Shown: positions 1 through 7,509 of the stretch, piece after piece
Numbering within the stretch: the first letter of the stretch is position 1
Layout: every line of letters starts with the position of its first letter
Assembly (NCBI GenBank): GCA_964533045.1
Contig: CAZHKT010000078.1
Span: 1 to 16,937 of the forward strand
Length of the DNA stretch: 16,937 bases
Direction: 5' to 3'
Source of the DNA: JACQNR01 sp964533045
GTDB taxonomy: Bacteria > Acidobacteriota > Terriglobia > UBA7540
Notes under the pieces: model-generated
What the model saw: only the letters and a program-made list of their open reading frames with translations
Told to the model about the DNA's origin: nothing
The model's database searches: none
Translations under genes and position numbers: made by a program

Positions 1-70
1 AAGTATACACGAAATGCTCCCTGATGTCACTATATTATGTAATTCTCTCTAGAACAATTCCGCCTTGCTG

Positions 71-99
71 TTGAACTTGCCCGTCGGGTGTGCTATAGG
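71..99 (+). promoter_or_regulatory. Candidate sigma70-type promoter of the DUF1326 gene
   Basis: TTGAAC (71-76) is followed after 17 nt by TATAGG (94-99), and TG at 91-92 makes an extended -10 (TGCTATAGG). Each hexamer matches 4 of 6 consensus positions. Transcription would begin near 106, giving a leader of about 35 nt that contains the AGGAGG ribosome-binding site at 129-134. The first 70 nt of the window are AT-rich and I see no gene in them. Confidence 0.45.
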
Positions 100-140
100 T
101 TCCTCCTCAGGGCTTTTCAAATTCATCCAGGAGGTGGGAA

Positions 141-797
141 ATGGGGCATCCGTCTGCTATCTCGATGAGAGGTCTGCACGCGCTGCTGGTCGCGGGATTG
201 CTGACCGGGGTCGCGCTGGCTGCGACTCCCGGAACCGGCAAGCATCCTTTCAAGGTCGCGGGCACATTCGTGGAAGGGTGCAGCTGCAAGATAGTTTGTT
301 CCTGCAACATGGGACACATCGGCCATGCGTGCCAGGGCGTCGGTGCCATGGCTTTTCAGTCTGGAACCTACATGAACACCGACTTGAGCGGCGCCAAAAT
401 GGCCTACGCCGTTTCTCCCGGCAACTGGCTGCGCGTTTACACGGAAGCCCGCAACCCGGCGCAGGAAAAGGCGCTGGCCGCGCTGGTTGCGAAGACCTTT
501 GCGGCGTTTGGCAAGCTGGAAGAATCCCGAAGCGCCCGCATCGAGATCACCGGCGCCGAGGGCAAATACAACGTCCAGGTCGATGGCGGCAAAATCATGT
601 CTCTCACTACCGAGCCGGTCATCGGCGCGGATGGCAAAAAGCCGTTTACGTACCACAACACGCTGTTGCCTCTGAGTCCGACGATCTTCCAGGCCAAAAC
701 GGTCAGCGGAAGCTTTAACGACGGGGGGCACTCGTTCACGCTGGCAGACAGCAACTCCTACTTCAATCCCAGCGCGGAAGGGAGCGGCGAACTCTAG
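141..797 (+). CDS. Exported DUF1326-family Cys-rich protein
   Basis: A 218-residue protein. A hydrophobic signal peptide (about residues 9-27) ends in an ALA-AT cleavage site, so the mature protein should be exported. It is followed by a dense cysteine cluster, C47, C49, C53 and C55 (EGCSCKIVCSC), with C64 after it. A cluster of this form near the N-terminus is the hallmark of the DUF1326 family, whose biochemical role is not established; metal or thiol chemistry is a reasonable inference. The rest is a beta-rich domain without motifs I recognise. The start at 141 is chosen because a perfect AGGAGG lies 6 nt upstream (129-134); M9 is a less likely alternative. A DinB gene follows 68 nt downstream in the same direction, so the two may be co-transcribed. 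Family assignment is fairly sure, function unknown. Confidence 0.75.
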   Translation: MGHPSAISMRGLHALLVAGLLTGVALAATPGTGKHPFKVAGTFVEGCSCKIVCSCNMGHIGHACQGVGAMAFQSGTYMNTDLSGAKMAYAVSPGNWLRVYTEARNPAQEKALAALVAKTFAAFGKLEESRSARIEITGAEGKYNVQVDGGKIMSLTTEPVIGADGKKPFTYHNTLLPLSPTIFQAKTVSGSFNDGGHSFTLADSNSYFNPSAEGSGEL

Positions 798-865
798 GGT
801 GGATCTCCGCCGGGCGCGGACGCATTCGGCTGCGTGCCCGGCCGGAAACCGGGGACGGAGGGCCG

Positions 866-1366
866 GTGATTTTTCTCGAAGTCTTGCGTGAGTTCTACGA
901 CTACAACTTCTGGGCGCGCGACCAGCAGCTGGCCGTCTGCGCCGGCCTGTCGGACGAGCAGTTGTCATTGCCGCTCGGCGCCAGCTTCGGCTCCCTGCGC
1001 GACACGCTGAAACATATCGCGGGCGCGGAGTGGGTCTGGACCGAGCGATTCTACGGGCGGGACGCGCGCTCCGTCCCCTGGTACCGGGACATCCAGTCGG
1101 TCGAATCGCTGCGCGCGCGCTGCACGCAGACCGAGGCCGACCTGCGCAGATTCCTCGACAGCCTCACGCCCCAGTCCCTGCTCCAGCCGCTGACGTACGT
1201 CAACTTCAAGGGCGAGACCTGGACTTATCCGCTCTGGCAGCCGCTGCTCCACCTCGCGAATCACGGCACCTACCATCGCGGACAGGTCACAATGGCGCTG
1301 CGCCAGCTGGGGGTCACACCCGCCGCCATCGACTTCCTCCTCTACTACGACAAGCGAAAGAAGTGA
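866..1366 (+). CDS. DinB-fold putative metal-dependent protein
   Basis: A 166-residue four-helix-bundle protein of the DinB/DUF664 type. The three expected metal-ligand histidines are visible: H50 in LKHIAGAEW, and H133 and H137 in the C-terminal NHGTYHRGQ motif, which is diagnostic of the family. DinB-fold proteins are mostly metal-dependent thiol S-transferases or hydrolases, with substrates usually unknown. Cellular location should be cytoplasmic, as no signal is seen. The start is GTG at 866 with GGAG at 857-860. It lies downstream of the DUF1326 gene and converges on the OsmC gene, with only 23 nt between the two stop codons and no obvious terminator there. A second, dissimilar DinB protein is at 11823-12323. 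Confidence 0.85.
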   Translation: MIFLEVLREFYDYNFWARDQQLAVCAGLSDEQLSLPLGASFGSLRDTLKHIAGAEWVWTERFYGRDARSVPWYRDIQSVESLRARCTQTEADLRRFLDSLTPQSLLQPLTYVNFKGETWTYPLWQPLLHLANHGTYHRGQVTMALRQLGVTPAAIDFLLYYDKRKK

Positions 1367-1389
1367 AACCGGCTTCCTGCGGAGACGGG

Positions 1390-1869
1390 TCATTCGCGGA
1401 CAAGTTCAAAGGAAGTCGAAATCGCAATGGCCGCCGCCAGCGACCGCGCCACGGGACACCGGTCCCGGTGATAGTCGTGAACGCGCTGAATGGTCTGGCG
1501 ATGCACCTCCCCGGCGCGAAGTTTGTAATTTGCGTGGATGCGCTTCAGGACCAAGACGCCGTCCTCCAGTTCCATTTCACCGGTGATGTCACTCACCAGC
1601 CGTCCACCGCTGGCATCAATGCCGCGCGCCTCCAGCGCGCCCCCGAAGGTTTCGGTCAGTCAGCCGCCGGTGGCGGCCACGACATAATCCAGGGTGGTGG
1701 CGCGCGGCGGGAAATCCGCCGCTGAGACCTTGTAGTGCGCGGCAATCTCGGAATGCACGCCGAACCGGACCGGCGCTGTTTCCGCCGGCAGGTAGGCAAG
1801 TCGCAGCGGCCCGCGCTCGCGTTCGATCCTCACCCGGGAGACGTAGACCACCGCTCCTCCCTGTGCCAT
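1390..1869 (-). CDS. OsmC-family putative selenoprotein, in-frame TGA read as Sec70
   Basis: Read through one TGA (complement of 1660-1662), this is a continuous 159-residue OsmC-like protein. Residues 58-82 (TLDYVVAATGG-U-LTETFGGALEAR) carry the helix that holds the first redox Cys in OsmC/Ohr proteins; here that position is UGA. The second conserved Cys is present at C138 in CPVARS, 68 residues later, close to the Cys59/Cys125 spacing of E. coli OsmC. OsmC/Ohr proteins are thiol peroxidases that reduce organic hydroperoxides. Both sides of the TGA are in the same frame, with no other stop and with full family similarity, including the GEMELEDGVLVLKRIH strand. The start at 1869 has GGAGGG 9 nt upstream (1879-1884). 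The gene lies 37 nt behind the GH127-like pair and may be the last gene of that operon. Alternatives are a nonsense-mutated pseudogene or a sequencing error. I favour selenocysteine because the stop falls exactly on the catalytic Cys and a SECIS-like hairpin follows. Confidence 0.75.
1624..1640 (-). promoter_or_regulatory. Candidate bacterial SECIS hairpin
   Basis: On the minus-strand mRNA, GCGCGC-UGGAG-GCGCGC forms a perfect 6-bp GC stem with a 5-nt loop. The stem begins 20 nt after the UGA codon and the apical loop begins 25 nt after it. As I recall, bacterial SECIS elements need a small apical loop with a G among its first two bases, placed about 16-37 nt downstream of UGA; this one fits (loop UGGAG). 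A second small hairpin, CCGAA-ACC-UUCGG (1643-1655), lies between the UGA and this stem and can form at the same time. High local GC makes chance hairpins likely, so the element is supporting evidence rather than proof. Confidence 0.6.
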
Positions 1870-1906
1870 AAGTTCTTACCCTCCTGTGAAACCTCCCGTA
1901 CCCCCA

Positions 1907-3907
1907 CTACCAGGGGATCGATTCGCTGGAGACGAATCGCTGAGCCTTCCGCATGGGAGCCTTCGGCGAGCTGAAGTAGGCACGTCTATACAGCGGGCCA
2001 ACCTTTCCCGGCGGATCAATGGCAATAACCGTGTTCCCCTTGATCGTCAGTGTGTAGGGTACGTTGCCAATGGTTTCTCGAACCGTGCGGGTCGAGATGG
2101 GGAACGTGAGGACCATCCGGTCCCCCGACTTCCCCGGCCCAACGTTGACGTAGCGCCCTTCCCACCGCAGCGAACGCCGGGCGCCGTTCACTTTGCACGA
2201 CACCTTGTTGCTGCCGTCCGGGATCCACTCCGGCACGCGCAAGCAGATGCTCGACGATGGCTGCTTCACTCTCACCTCCACGCGGCCCTCATAAGGAATG
2301 TGGCTGTAAATATCGGCCCACTCGGAGGCGCGATTCAATAGCAGATTGACGCGCAGTTCCTCACCCCGGCGCTGGACAATCCTGTCCCAGACGTAATAGA
2401 GGGCGCGCGCCGAGTTGCCCAGGCAGCATTGTTGAATCCCGATTTGCGAAGCAAACTCATTGCCGCTCGCCCAGCCCGCGAACGATCCGACATTGCGCTC
2501 CGGCACCCGCTCGGCGGTCTCATTAAACGCCACGGGTTGCTTCGGCTGTGTCTTCTCAAACTCGTATATCCAATCGCCGTCAGTCAATTGCTGCTCGGCA
2601 AACTGGTTGCGCAGCCAGCGATCCACATCGTCATAGTAGTCGCCCGCGCCGCCGTCGGTCAGCTTCAGCGCCATGGCGATCATGTCCGCCACCTCGCAAC
2701 TCTCACAGGCGAAGTACTTGTTGTCGATGGCCAGCTCCGGAAAGAATCCCACCAGCGACGAGCCCTGCGTCTTCGCCCATCGAAATCCTGAATTCACAAA
2801 TTCGAGCGTGGCACGGTCCTGCGCCACGACCGCGTATTCCAGCATACTCAGCAGTCCGATGGTGTGGTTATGGAAGTGTCCGCCGATCTTCAAATCCTTC
2901 GCCTCGGGATAGTGAATCTTGAGCCGCGGCGAATGGAGGAGCGCTTCGATTTCATTGGGCGAGACGAGGAAGCGTCCCTCGGCGTCGTAGTATTCCGAGT
3001 GCTCGCGCCCGAAGACGGTGAGCTGGGCGGCCAACTGGATCGCCGGTTCGTATCCCGTCGCGCGGTAATACTGCGCGAGACCTTGAATCATGCGCACGTT
3101 GCCGTAATCCACCGCGTCCCACCCGGTGGGCTTGGGCGGATTCAATCCAAACTGTGCAAACGGCGCAAACGCCCCGTTGGGGACGTAGGCATAGTCGCCA
3201 CGATTGACGGTCATGGCAGCGAGGCGCTGGATCATCCGTTCGTTGATCTCGCGCCAGACGGGATTCTGATCGCGCAGGTAATACACCGTCATGGTTCCGA
3301 TCAAACGGCCGCACTTGGCCACCGTGGTGGCGAGCGACACGGGCGCATGGGCGGTGCGCGCGTTCCGGCCGTCCGGCATCCAGATGAACTCGAAACTCCA
3401 GGGATTCAGACGGCTCCACGGGCGGCCGTCGAGAATCTCATAAACCAATCCGTCAGGGCCGATGCTTTTCAGCATCACTTCCATCCAGACCGGATCAACA
3501 TGGGCGTCCAGACTGCTTCCCGTGGCGATTCGAAGCAGCGGCAAGGCCTCCATGAATCCTTCCACGCTCTGCACCCAGTCATTGTGGTCGTGCATCATCA
3601 CAGCCGGATTGCGGAAGAGTTCCGTCTGCCAGTAGACCTCGTACTCGGCGTCGGGATCGGTGATGCTGGTCAGGGCGTTGACGGCCAGTTCGCAGCGGTG
3701 GGCAATGTCGAGTGTGTCCGGAATCGTGTCTTGGTAATACTCGCCGCAGTAACGCGGAATTTGAAATACCGGGATTTCTTTATTCGGGTAGTCGATGGGA
3801 GTAAGGGTTTGTTTCTCCGGACGCCAAGGCCCAGCATTTAGACGTTGCGCGAGCATCGCGCCGCCCACGGTCAGCAGCGAATCCTTTACGAACCGTCGAC
3901 GAAGCAT
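1907..3907 (-). CDS. Tat-exported GH127-like glycoside hydrolase, copy B
   Basis: A 666-residue protein starting with a twin-arginine signal (MLRRRFVKDSLLTVGGAMLA), so probably exported folded. The body looks like an alpha/alpha-barrel glycosidase with a C-terminal beta domain (from about 545: LRVPEWIPDGSNKV, then RWEGRYVNV). The Zn/Cys signature of GH127-type beta-L-arabinofuranosidases is present in order: E402-x-C404 (CESCEVADM) and the pair C494-C495 (QQCCLGNSARALYYVWD). In that family Cys is the nucleophile, held by zinc. Sugar specificity cannot be told; arabinofuranose is only the family precedent. The start at 3907 (ATG) is preferred over upstream codons because AGGGGG precedes it and it gives the Tat signal directly. 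It lies 19 nt behind a paralogue of nearly equal length, with long shared stretches such as WAKTQGSSLVGFFPE and DRWLRNQFAEQQ. The two are surely a tandem duplication and one operon. Confidence 0.7.
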   Translation of the reverse strand: MLRRRFVKDSLLTVGGAMLAQRLNAGPWRPEKQTLTPIDYPNKEIPVFQIPRYCGEYYQDTIPDTLDIAHRCELAVNALTSITDPDAEYEVYWQTELFRNPAVMMHDHNDWVQSVEGFMEALPLLRIATGSSLDAHVDPVWMEVMLKSIGPDGLVYEILDGRPWSRLNPWSFEFIWMPDGRNARTAHAPVSLATTVAKCGRLIGTMTVYYLRDQNPVWREINERMIQRLAAMTVNRGDYAYVPNGAFAPFAQFGLNPPKPTGWDAVDYGNVRMIQGLAQYYRATGYEPAIQLAAQLTVFGREHSEYYDAEGRFLVSPNEIEALLHSPRLKIHYPEAKDLKIGGHFHNHTIGLLSMLEYAVVAQDRATLEFVNSGFRWAKTQGSSLVGFFPELAIDNKYFACESCEVADMIAMALKLTDGGAGDYYDDVDRWLRNQFAEQQLTDGDWIYEFEKTQPKQPVAFNETAERVPERNVGSFAGWASGNEFASQIGIQQCCLGNSARALYYVWDRIVQRRGEELRVNLLLNRASEWADIYSHIPYEGRVEVRVKQPSSSICLRVPEWIPDGSNKVSCKVNGARRSLRWEGRYVNVGPGKSGDRMVLTFPISTRTVRETIGNVPYTLTIKGNTVIAIDPPGKVGPLYRRAYFSSPKAPMRKAQRFVSSESIPW

Positions 3908-3926
3908 GCGCGCCCCCTTCGAAGAA

Positions 3927-5900
3927 CTACCAGAGAATTTTCTCATCCGACACAAAGCGCTGCACGGTGCGCCAGCGGGTCTTGCTCTCGCGGTAGTGCG
4001 CGCGCAAATAGAACGGGCCGTCCTTGCCCGCCGGGTCAATAGCAACCACGGTATTCCCCTTGATGGTCAGGGTGTACGGCACGGCGCCTATGGTTTCCCT
4101 CACGGTGCGCTCGGCGATAGGAAAAGTGACGGAAACTCGCTGGCCCGGAAGAACCGCGCCAGCGTTCACGTAACGGCCTTCCCAGCGCACCGGGCGCGCC
4201 GCGCCGTTCCCCGTCGCCTGGACCTCAGGGCTTCCGCTGGCAATCCACTCCGGCGCACGCAGCCAGAGGTTGGAAGTGGCTTTCTTGATATTCAGGTCCA
4301 CGCGACCTTCGTACGGTAGGTGACTGTGAACATCGGCCCACTCCGAGGCGCGATTCAGCAGCAGGTGCACGCGCAAATCGTCCTGCCGGCGCTCCAACAT
4401 GTTTTCCCAGACGTAGTAAATGGCGCGCAGGCAGTTGCCCGTGCAGCAATGCGGCATCACGTAGCCCGCTTCGTTGCCCGTGGCGCGACCCAGGAATCCA
4501 CCCACCACGCTCTCAGGCACATTCTTGTCGGTCTCATTGGATTCGACGGGTTTCGCTTTCTGTTTGGCGGCCACGCCGGGAATCCAACTGCCATCGGTCA
4601 CCTGCTGCTCGGCGAACTGGTTGCGCAGCCAGCGGTCGGCGTCGTCCCAGTAATCGCCCACGCCGGCATTGCTCATCTTGACGGCGAGGCCGATCATGTC
4701 GCCGATCTCGCAGCCTTCGGCGCCTTGGTAGTGTCCGTCCAGAATCATCTCCGGGAAGAATCCGACCAGCGACGAGCCCTGCGTCTTGGCCCACTCGTAC
4801 GACGACCGGACAAACTCGAGTGCCTGCGGGTCTTTCGTCGCCACTCCGTACTCCAGAATGCTGGCGAGCGCGATGGTGTGCACGTGGAAATGCCCGCCGA
4901 ACTTGCCGCGCTCGATGCCCGGATAGAGATCCTTGATGAAATTCTTCTCCGTTTCAGAAAAGAGAAATCTTCCCTGCGCGTCAAAAGATTCGGCCGGCCC
5001 CAGGGCGAACCGCGTCAGTTTGGCCGCCAGCTTTCGCGCCGGTTCGTAGCCGGTCACCGCATAGTACTGCGAAAGACCCTGGATCATGCGCACGTTGCCG
5101 TAATCAATCGCATCGTAGCCGGTAGGCATCACGGCGTCCGGGCCGAATCGGGCGTTGGGCTCCAATCCGCCGCGCGGGATGTAAGCGAAGTCTGCCTTCT
5201 CGACCGTGAGCGATGCCAGCCGCTCGATCATGCGCTCCGCCGCAGCCTTCCAGATCGGATTCTTGTCCCGCAGGTAGTACACCGCCATGGTGCCGATGGT
5301 GCGTCCGCATTTGGCAGGGGTGGTCAGCTGAGCCACGTCTGCGTTATTCGCGCTCGTGGAAGTTCCGTCCGGCCGCCACACCGGCTCGCTGAAGGCCACG
5401 TGCAGACGGGACCAGGGAAGCCCGTTGAGCGGCACGTAGGTGAGACCGTCAGCGCCGATGCTTTTGAGTGCGACCTGCATCCAAGAACGATCCACTTCCG
5501 GCCTGAGATTGCTTCCCGTGACGACGCGCAAGAGCGGCAAGACCTCCATCAATCCTTCCACGCTCTGCACCCAATCGTTGTAGTCGTGCAGCAACACGGC
5601 GGGGTTACGGTCCCACCACGCGATCCAGTAAACCTGGTGATCGCACATGGGATCGGCAATACTGGTGAGCACGCGCACGCCCAGCTCGGCGCGGTGCGCC
5701 AGGTCGAGCGTGTCCGGAACACGGTCCCCATATCGCGTCCCGTGATAGGCCGGGATCTCGAACGACGGGATTTCTTGCCGCGCGTATTGGATGCGAGGCG
5801 GCGTCTCGCCTTTTGCGGCGGCTTCGATGGCTGCGCCAGGCGGCAACGCCACGCCGCCCAACGCCAGCAACGATCCCTGCACAAACTTTCTTCGGTCCAT
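3927..5900 (-). CDS. Tat-exported GH127-like glycoside hydrolase, copy A
   Basis: A 657-residue paralogue of the next gene downstream. It begins MDRRKFVQGSLLALGGVALP, a twin-arginine signal, indicating export. The putative zinc/nucleophile set is E395-x-C397 (GAEGCEIGDM) and C485-C486 (PHCCTGNCLRAIYYVWEN), as in GH127 enzymes, and the C-terminal domain has WLRAPEWIASGSPEV near 546-560. Spacing between the Cys sites (88 residues) matches the sister protein (90). The start ATG at 5900 has GGAGGG immediately upstream; a GTG at 5915 would add only MGEGG and lies inside the SD region. It is first of the minus-strand operon and divergent from the GH1-like gene, with 157 nt between the starts. Secreted glycan degradation is a good inference; the substrate is unknown. 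I assign GH127-like rather than GH127 because similarity is by motif order only. Confidence 0.7.
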   Translation of the reverse strand: MDRRKFVQGSLLALGGVALPPGAAIEAAAKGETPPRIQYARQEIPSFEIPAYHGTRYGDRVPDTLDLAHRAELGVRVLTSIADPMCDHQVYWIAWWDRNPAVLLHDYNDWVQSVEGLMEVLPLLRVVTGSNLRPEVDRSWMQVALKSIGADGLTYVPLNGLPWSRLHVAFSEPVWRPDGTSTSANNADVAQLTTPAKCGRTIGTMAVYYLRDKNPIWKAAAERMIERLASLTVEKADFAYIPRGGLEPNARFGPDAVMPTGYDAIDYGNVRMIQGLSQYYAVTGYEPARKLAAKLTRFALGPAESFDAQGRFLFSETEKNFIKDLYPGIERGKFGGHFHVHTIALASILEYGVATKDPQALEFVRSSYEWAKTQGSSLVGFFPEMILDGHYQGAEGCEIGDMIGLAVKMSNAGVGDYWDDADRWLRNQFAEQQVTDGSWIPGVAAKQKAKPVESNETDKNVPESVVGGFLGRATGNEAGYVMPHCCTGNCLRAIYYVWENMLERRQDDLRVHLLLNRASEWADVHSHLPYEGRVDLNIKKATSNLWLRAPEWIASGSPEVQATGNGAARPVRWEGRYVNAGAVLPGQRVSVTFPIAERTVRETIGAVPYTLTIKGNTVVAIDPAGKDGPFYLRAHYRESKTRWRTVQRFVSDEKILW

Positions 5901-6057
5901 CCCACCCTCCCCCACTCATCGCTTGTGGCTTTCGCCGGGAACATTACCAAAGCCGAAAGCATTTGGCCACCATTGCGACGGGAAATGTCCTTTCGGTTTT
6001 GAATTGTTTCTGGCACATTACGCAGCAGCGAACAATTTCGTAGCGAGGACAGGCCAC
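5901..6057. promoter_or_regulatory. Divergent control region of the glycan genes with CTTTCGG half-sites
   Basis: This 157-nt gap must hold the promoters of both the GH127-like operon (leftward) and the GH1-like gene (rightward). It contains three copies of one half-site: GCTTTCG at 5928-5934, GCCGAAAGC (reverse orientation) at 5952-5960, and CCTTTCGG at 5989-5996. CCGAAAG (5953-5959) and CTTTCGG (5990-5996) form an exact inverted pair with a 30-nt gap. An operator for a sugar-responsive regulator is an inference. I could not find a convincing -35/-10 pair for either direction. Confidence 0.35.
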
Positions 6058-7464
6058 GTGCGCAGACGGAATTCCACCCGGCGTGAGTTTCTGAAGCAGA
6101 CGATCGTGACGGCCGGAGCAGCCGCGGGACTGAGGAGCATTGAGTCGCTGGCCGCCGCGCGGGGCAAGTCACCGCTCGCCGCGCCGAATTTCTATTGGGG
6201 CATCGGGATCGAGAACTGCTGGATGGCGCAGACCGATCCGGCGCGCGACGGCAACCGCCGCCTGCTCGATGTTTACCTTCAGATGCAACACTACGACAAG
6301 TGGAAGGAAGACCTCGATCTGCTGCCCGCGACCGGCGTCAATTGCATTCGGTATTCCCTGCCGTGGTACAAGGCCGAGCCCCAGCCGGGCGTCTACGATT
6401 GGAGCTGGATTGATAAGCCCGTCGAGTATCTGGTCAACAAGCTCAAGATCATCCCCATCATGGACCTGATCCATTACGGCACGCCGACGTGGATGCCGGA
6501 TGGAATCATTGATGAGCGATTCCCCGAAGCCATCGGCAGGTACGCGGGCGCGATGGCTTCGCATTTCAAGGGGCTGGTGAATCACTACTCGCCCCACAAC
6601 GAGCCGCAATTGACCTGCATCTTCTGCGGTTTAACGGGCCGCTGGCCCCCTTACCATAAGTCGCCCAAGAGCTGGGCCAAGATTGGGGTTGCCGTTGGCC
6701 GGGGGATGGTCTATGCAATGGACGCTATTCGCTCTGCGATTCCGGACGCGGTCATTGTTTCCGTCGATCCTTGGATGGCGGGGGTCATTGACAGCCACCT
6801 GAAACTCGCTAAGGATGACGCGCGCCGCGAGGAGGTCGGCTGGGCCTCGGAAAGTTTTCCGGCGTCGCTGGCCTACGGGAAAGTTCCAGGCACGAACCCC
6901 TTTGCCGCGATTCTTGAGGAGTGGGGCGTCCCCTCGAAGGAACTCGAATGGTTCTCAACCAACGCGCGCCGGCCCGATATCCTGGGCTATAACTTCTACC
7001 CGGATTTCGGATTCGGCTGGAACGAAAGCCCGGAGAACCGGAACAAGGATTACACGCGCGGCGGAACCGTGCCCCTGAAGGACGCGGCACGCGAAGCGGC
7101 GGGGCGCATCACGCCCGGCATCGAGCGGGCGCAGAAATACTTTGATCTGCCTGTCTACCTGACGGAAACCAGCGCTGGACTCAGCATGGAAGCGCGCATC
7201 GCGTATATCGAGGCGCTGGGCGATTGGGTTGCCGAACTGCGCCGCAAGGGCGTGCCGCTGCGCGGCGTCAACTGGTGGCCGCTGTTCGATACCATTCAGT
7301 GGACCTACCGCGAACAGGTCTCGCTGCCCCTACGGGATTTTATTTTCGAGGGCGGATGGAATAACGGGCTTTACCGGATTCAGCCGGAAGCGAGCGGCAA
7401 TTTGAAACGCCTGGCCACGCCCGCCGTCGAGGCGTTCAGAAAGGTTGTCCGCCGCCAATCCTGA
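6058..7464 (+). CDS. Tat-exported GH1-like glycosidase
   Basis: A 468-residue protein with a strong twin-arginine signal (STRREFLKQTIVTAGAAAG, residues 6-24). It has the TIM-barrel layout of family 1 glycosidases: the acid/base motif N181-E182-P183 (HYSPHNEPQ), a YNFYPDF segment near 311-317, the likely nucleophile E370 in VYLTETSAG, and the aglycone-side WW...D region GVNWWPLFDTIQW (403-415). GH1 enzymes are retaining beta-glycosidases (glucosidase, galactosidase and others). The start is uncertain: GTG at 6058 gives the Tat signal directly, with GAGG 9 nt upstream; longer starts would overlap the divergent neighbour. It is followed 45 nt later by an exported hydrolase in the same direction. 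It probably releases monosaccharides from oligosaccharides trimmed by its neighbours. GH5 or another clan GH-A family is possible, but the NEP and TE motifs fit GH1 best. Confidence 0.75.
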   Translation: MRRRNSTRREFLKQTIVTAGAAAGLRSIESLAAARGKSPLAAPNFYWGIGIENCWMAQTDPARDGNRRLLDVYLQMQHYDKWKEDLDLLPATGVNCIRYSLPWYKAEPQPGVYDWSWIDKPVEYLVNKLKIIPIMDLIHYGTPTWMPDGIIDERFPEAIGRYAGAMASHFKGLVNHYSPHNEPQLTCIFCGLTGRWPPYHKSPKSWAKIGVAVGRGMVYAMDAIRSAIPDAVIVSVDPWMAGVIDSHLKLAKDDARREEVGWASESFPASLAYGKVPGTNPFAAILEEWGVPSKELEWFSTNARRPDILGYNFYPDFGFGWNESPENRNKDYTRGGTVPLKDAAREAAGRITPGIERAQKYFDLPVYLTETSAGLSMEARIAYIEALGDWVAELRRKGVPLRGVNWWPLFDTIQWTYREQVSLPLRDFIFEGGWNNGLYRIQPEASGNLKRLATPAVEAFRKVVRRQS

Positions 7465-7509
7465 CAGAATCTGGAATCGCTCTCCTGCACGTCGTTCCGA
7501 GGAGTTCCC

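Noticed and set aside
123..968. 281-codon minus-strand frame over the DUF1326 gene
   Set aside because: It is the mirror of a real gene with signal peptide, Cys cluster and perfect SD, and is itself Arg-rich and low in complexity.
1390..1596. OsmC C-terminal part as a separate 68-residue gene
   Set aside because: The GTG at 1596 has no SD and lies in the middle of the OsmC domain; the frame is the same as the upstream part and is explained by reading through TGA.
2864..3841. 325-codon plus-strand frame
   Set aside because: Antisense to GH127-like copy B, with no SD and no recognisable domain.
4320..6002. Long open frame (560 codons) on the plus strand
   Set aside because: It is antisense to GH127-like copy A, has no family motifs and Arg/His-rich composition, and exists because high-GC codon bias removes stops in the opposite frame.
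5791..6057. N-terminal extension of the GH1-like protein to 5791
   Set aside because: It would overlap the coding start of the divergent gene and place the Tat signal inside the protein; the GTG at 6058 gives a proper signal at the N-terminus.
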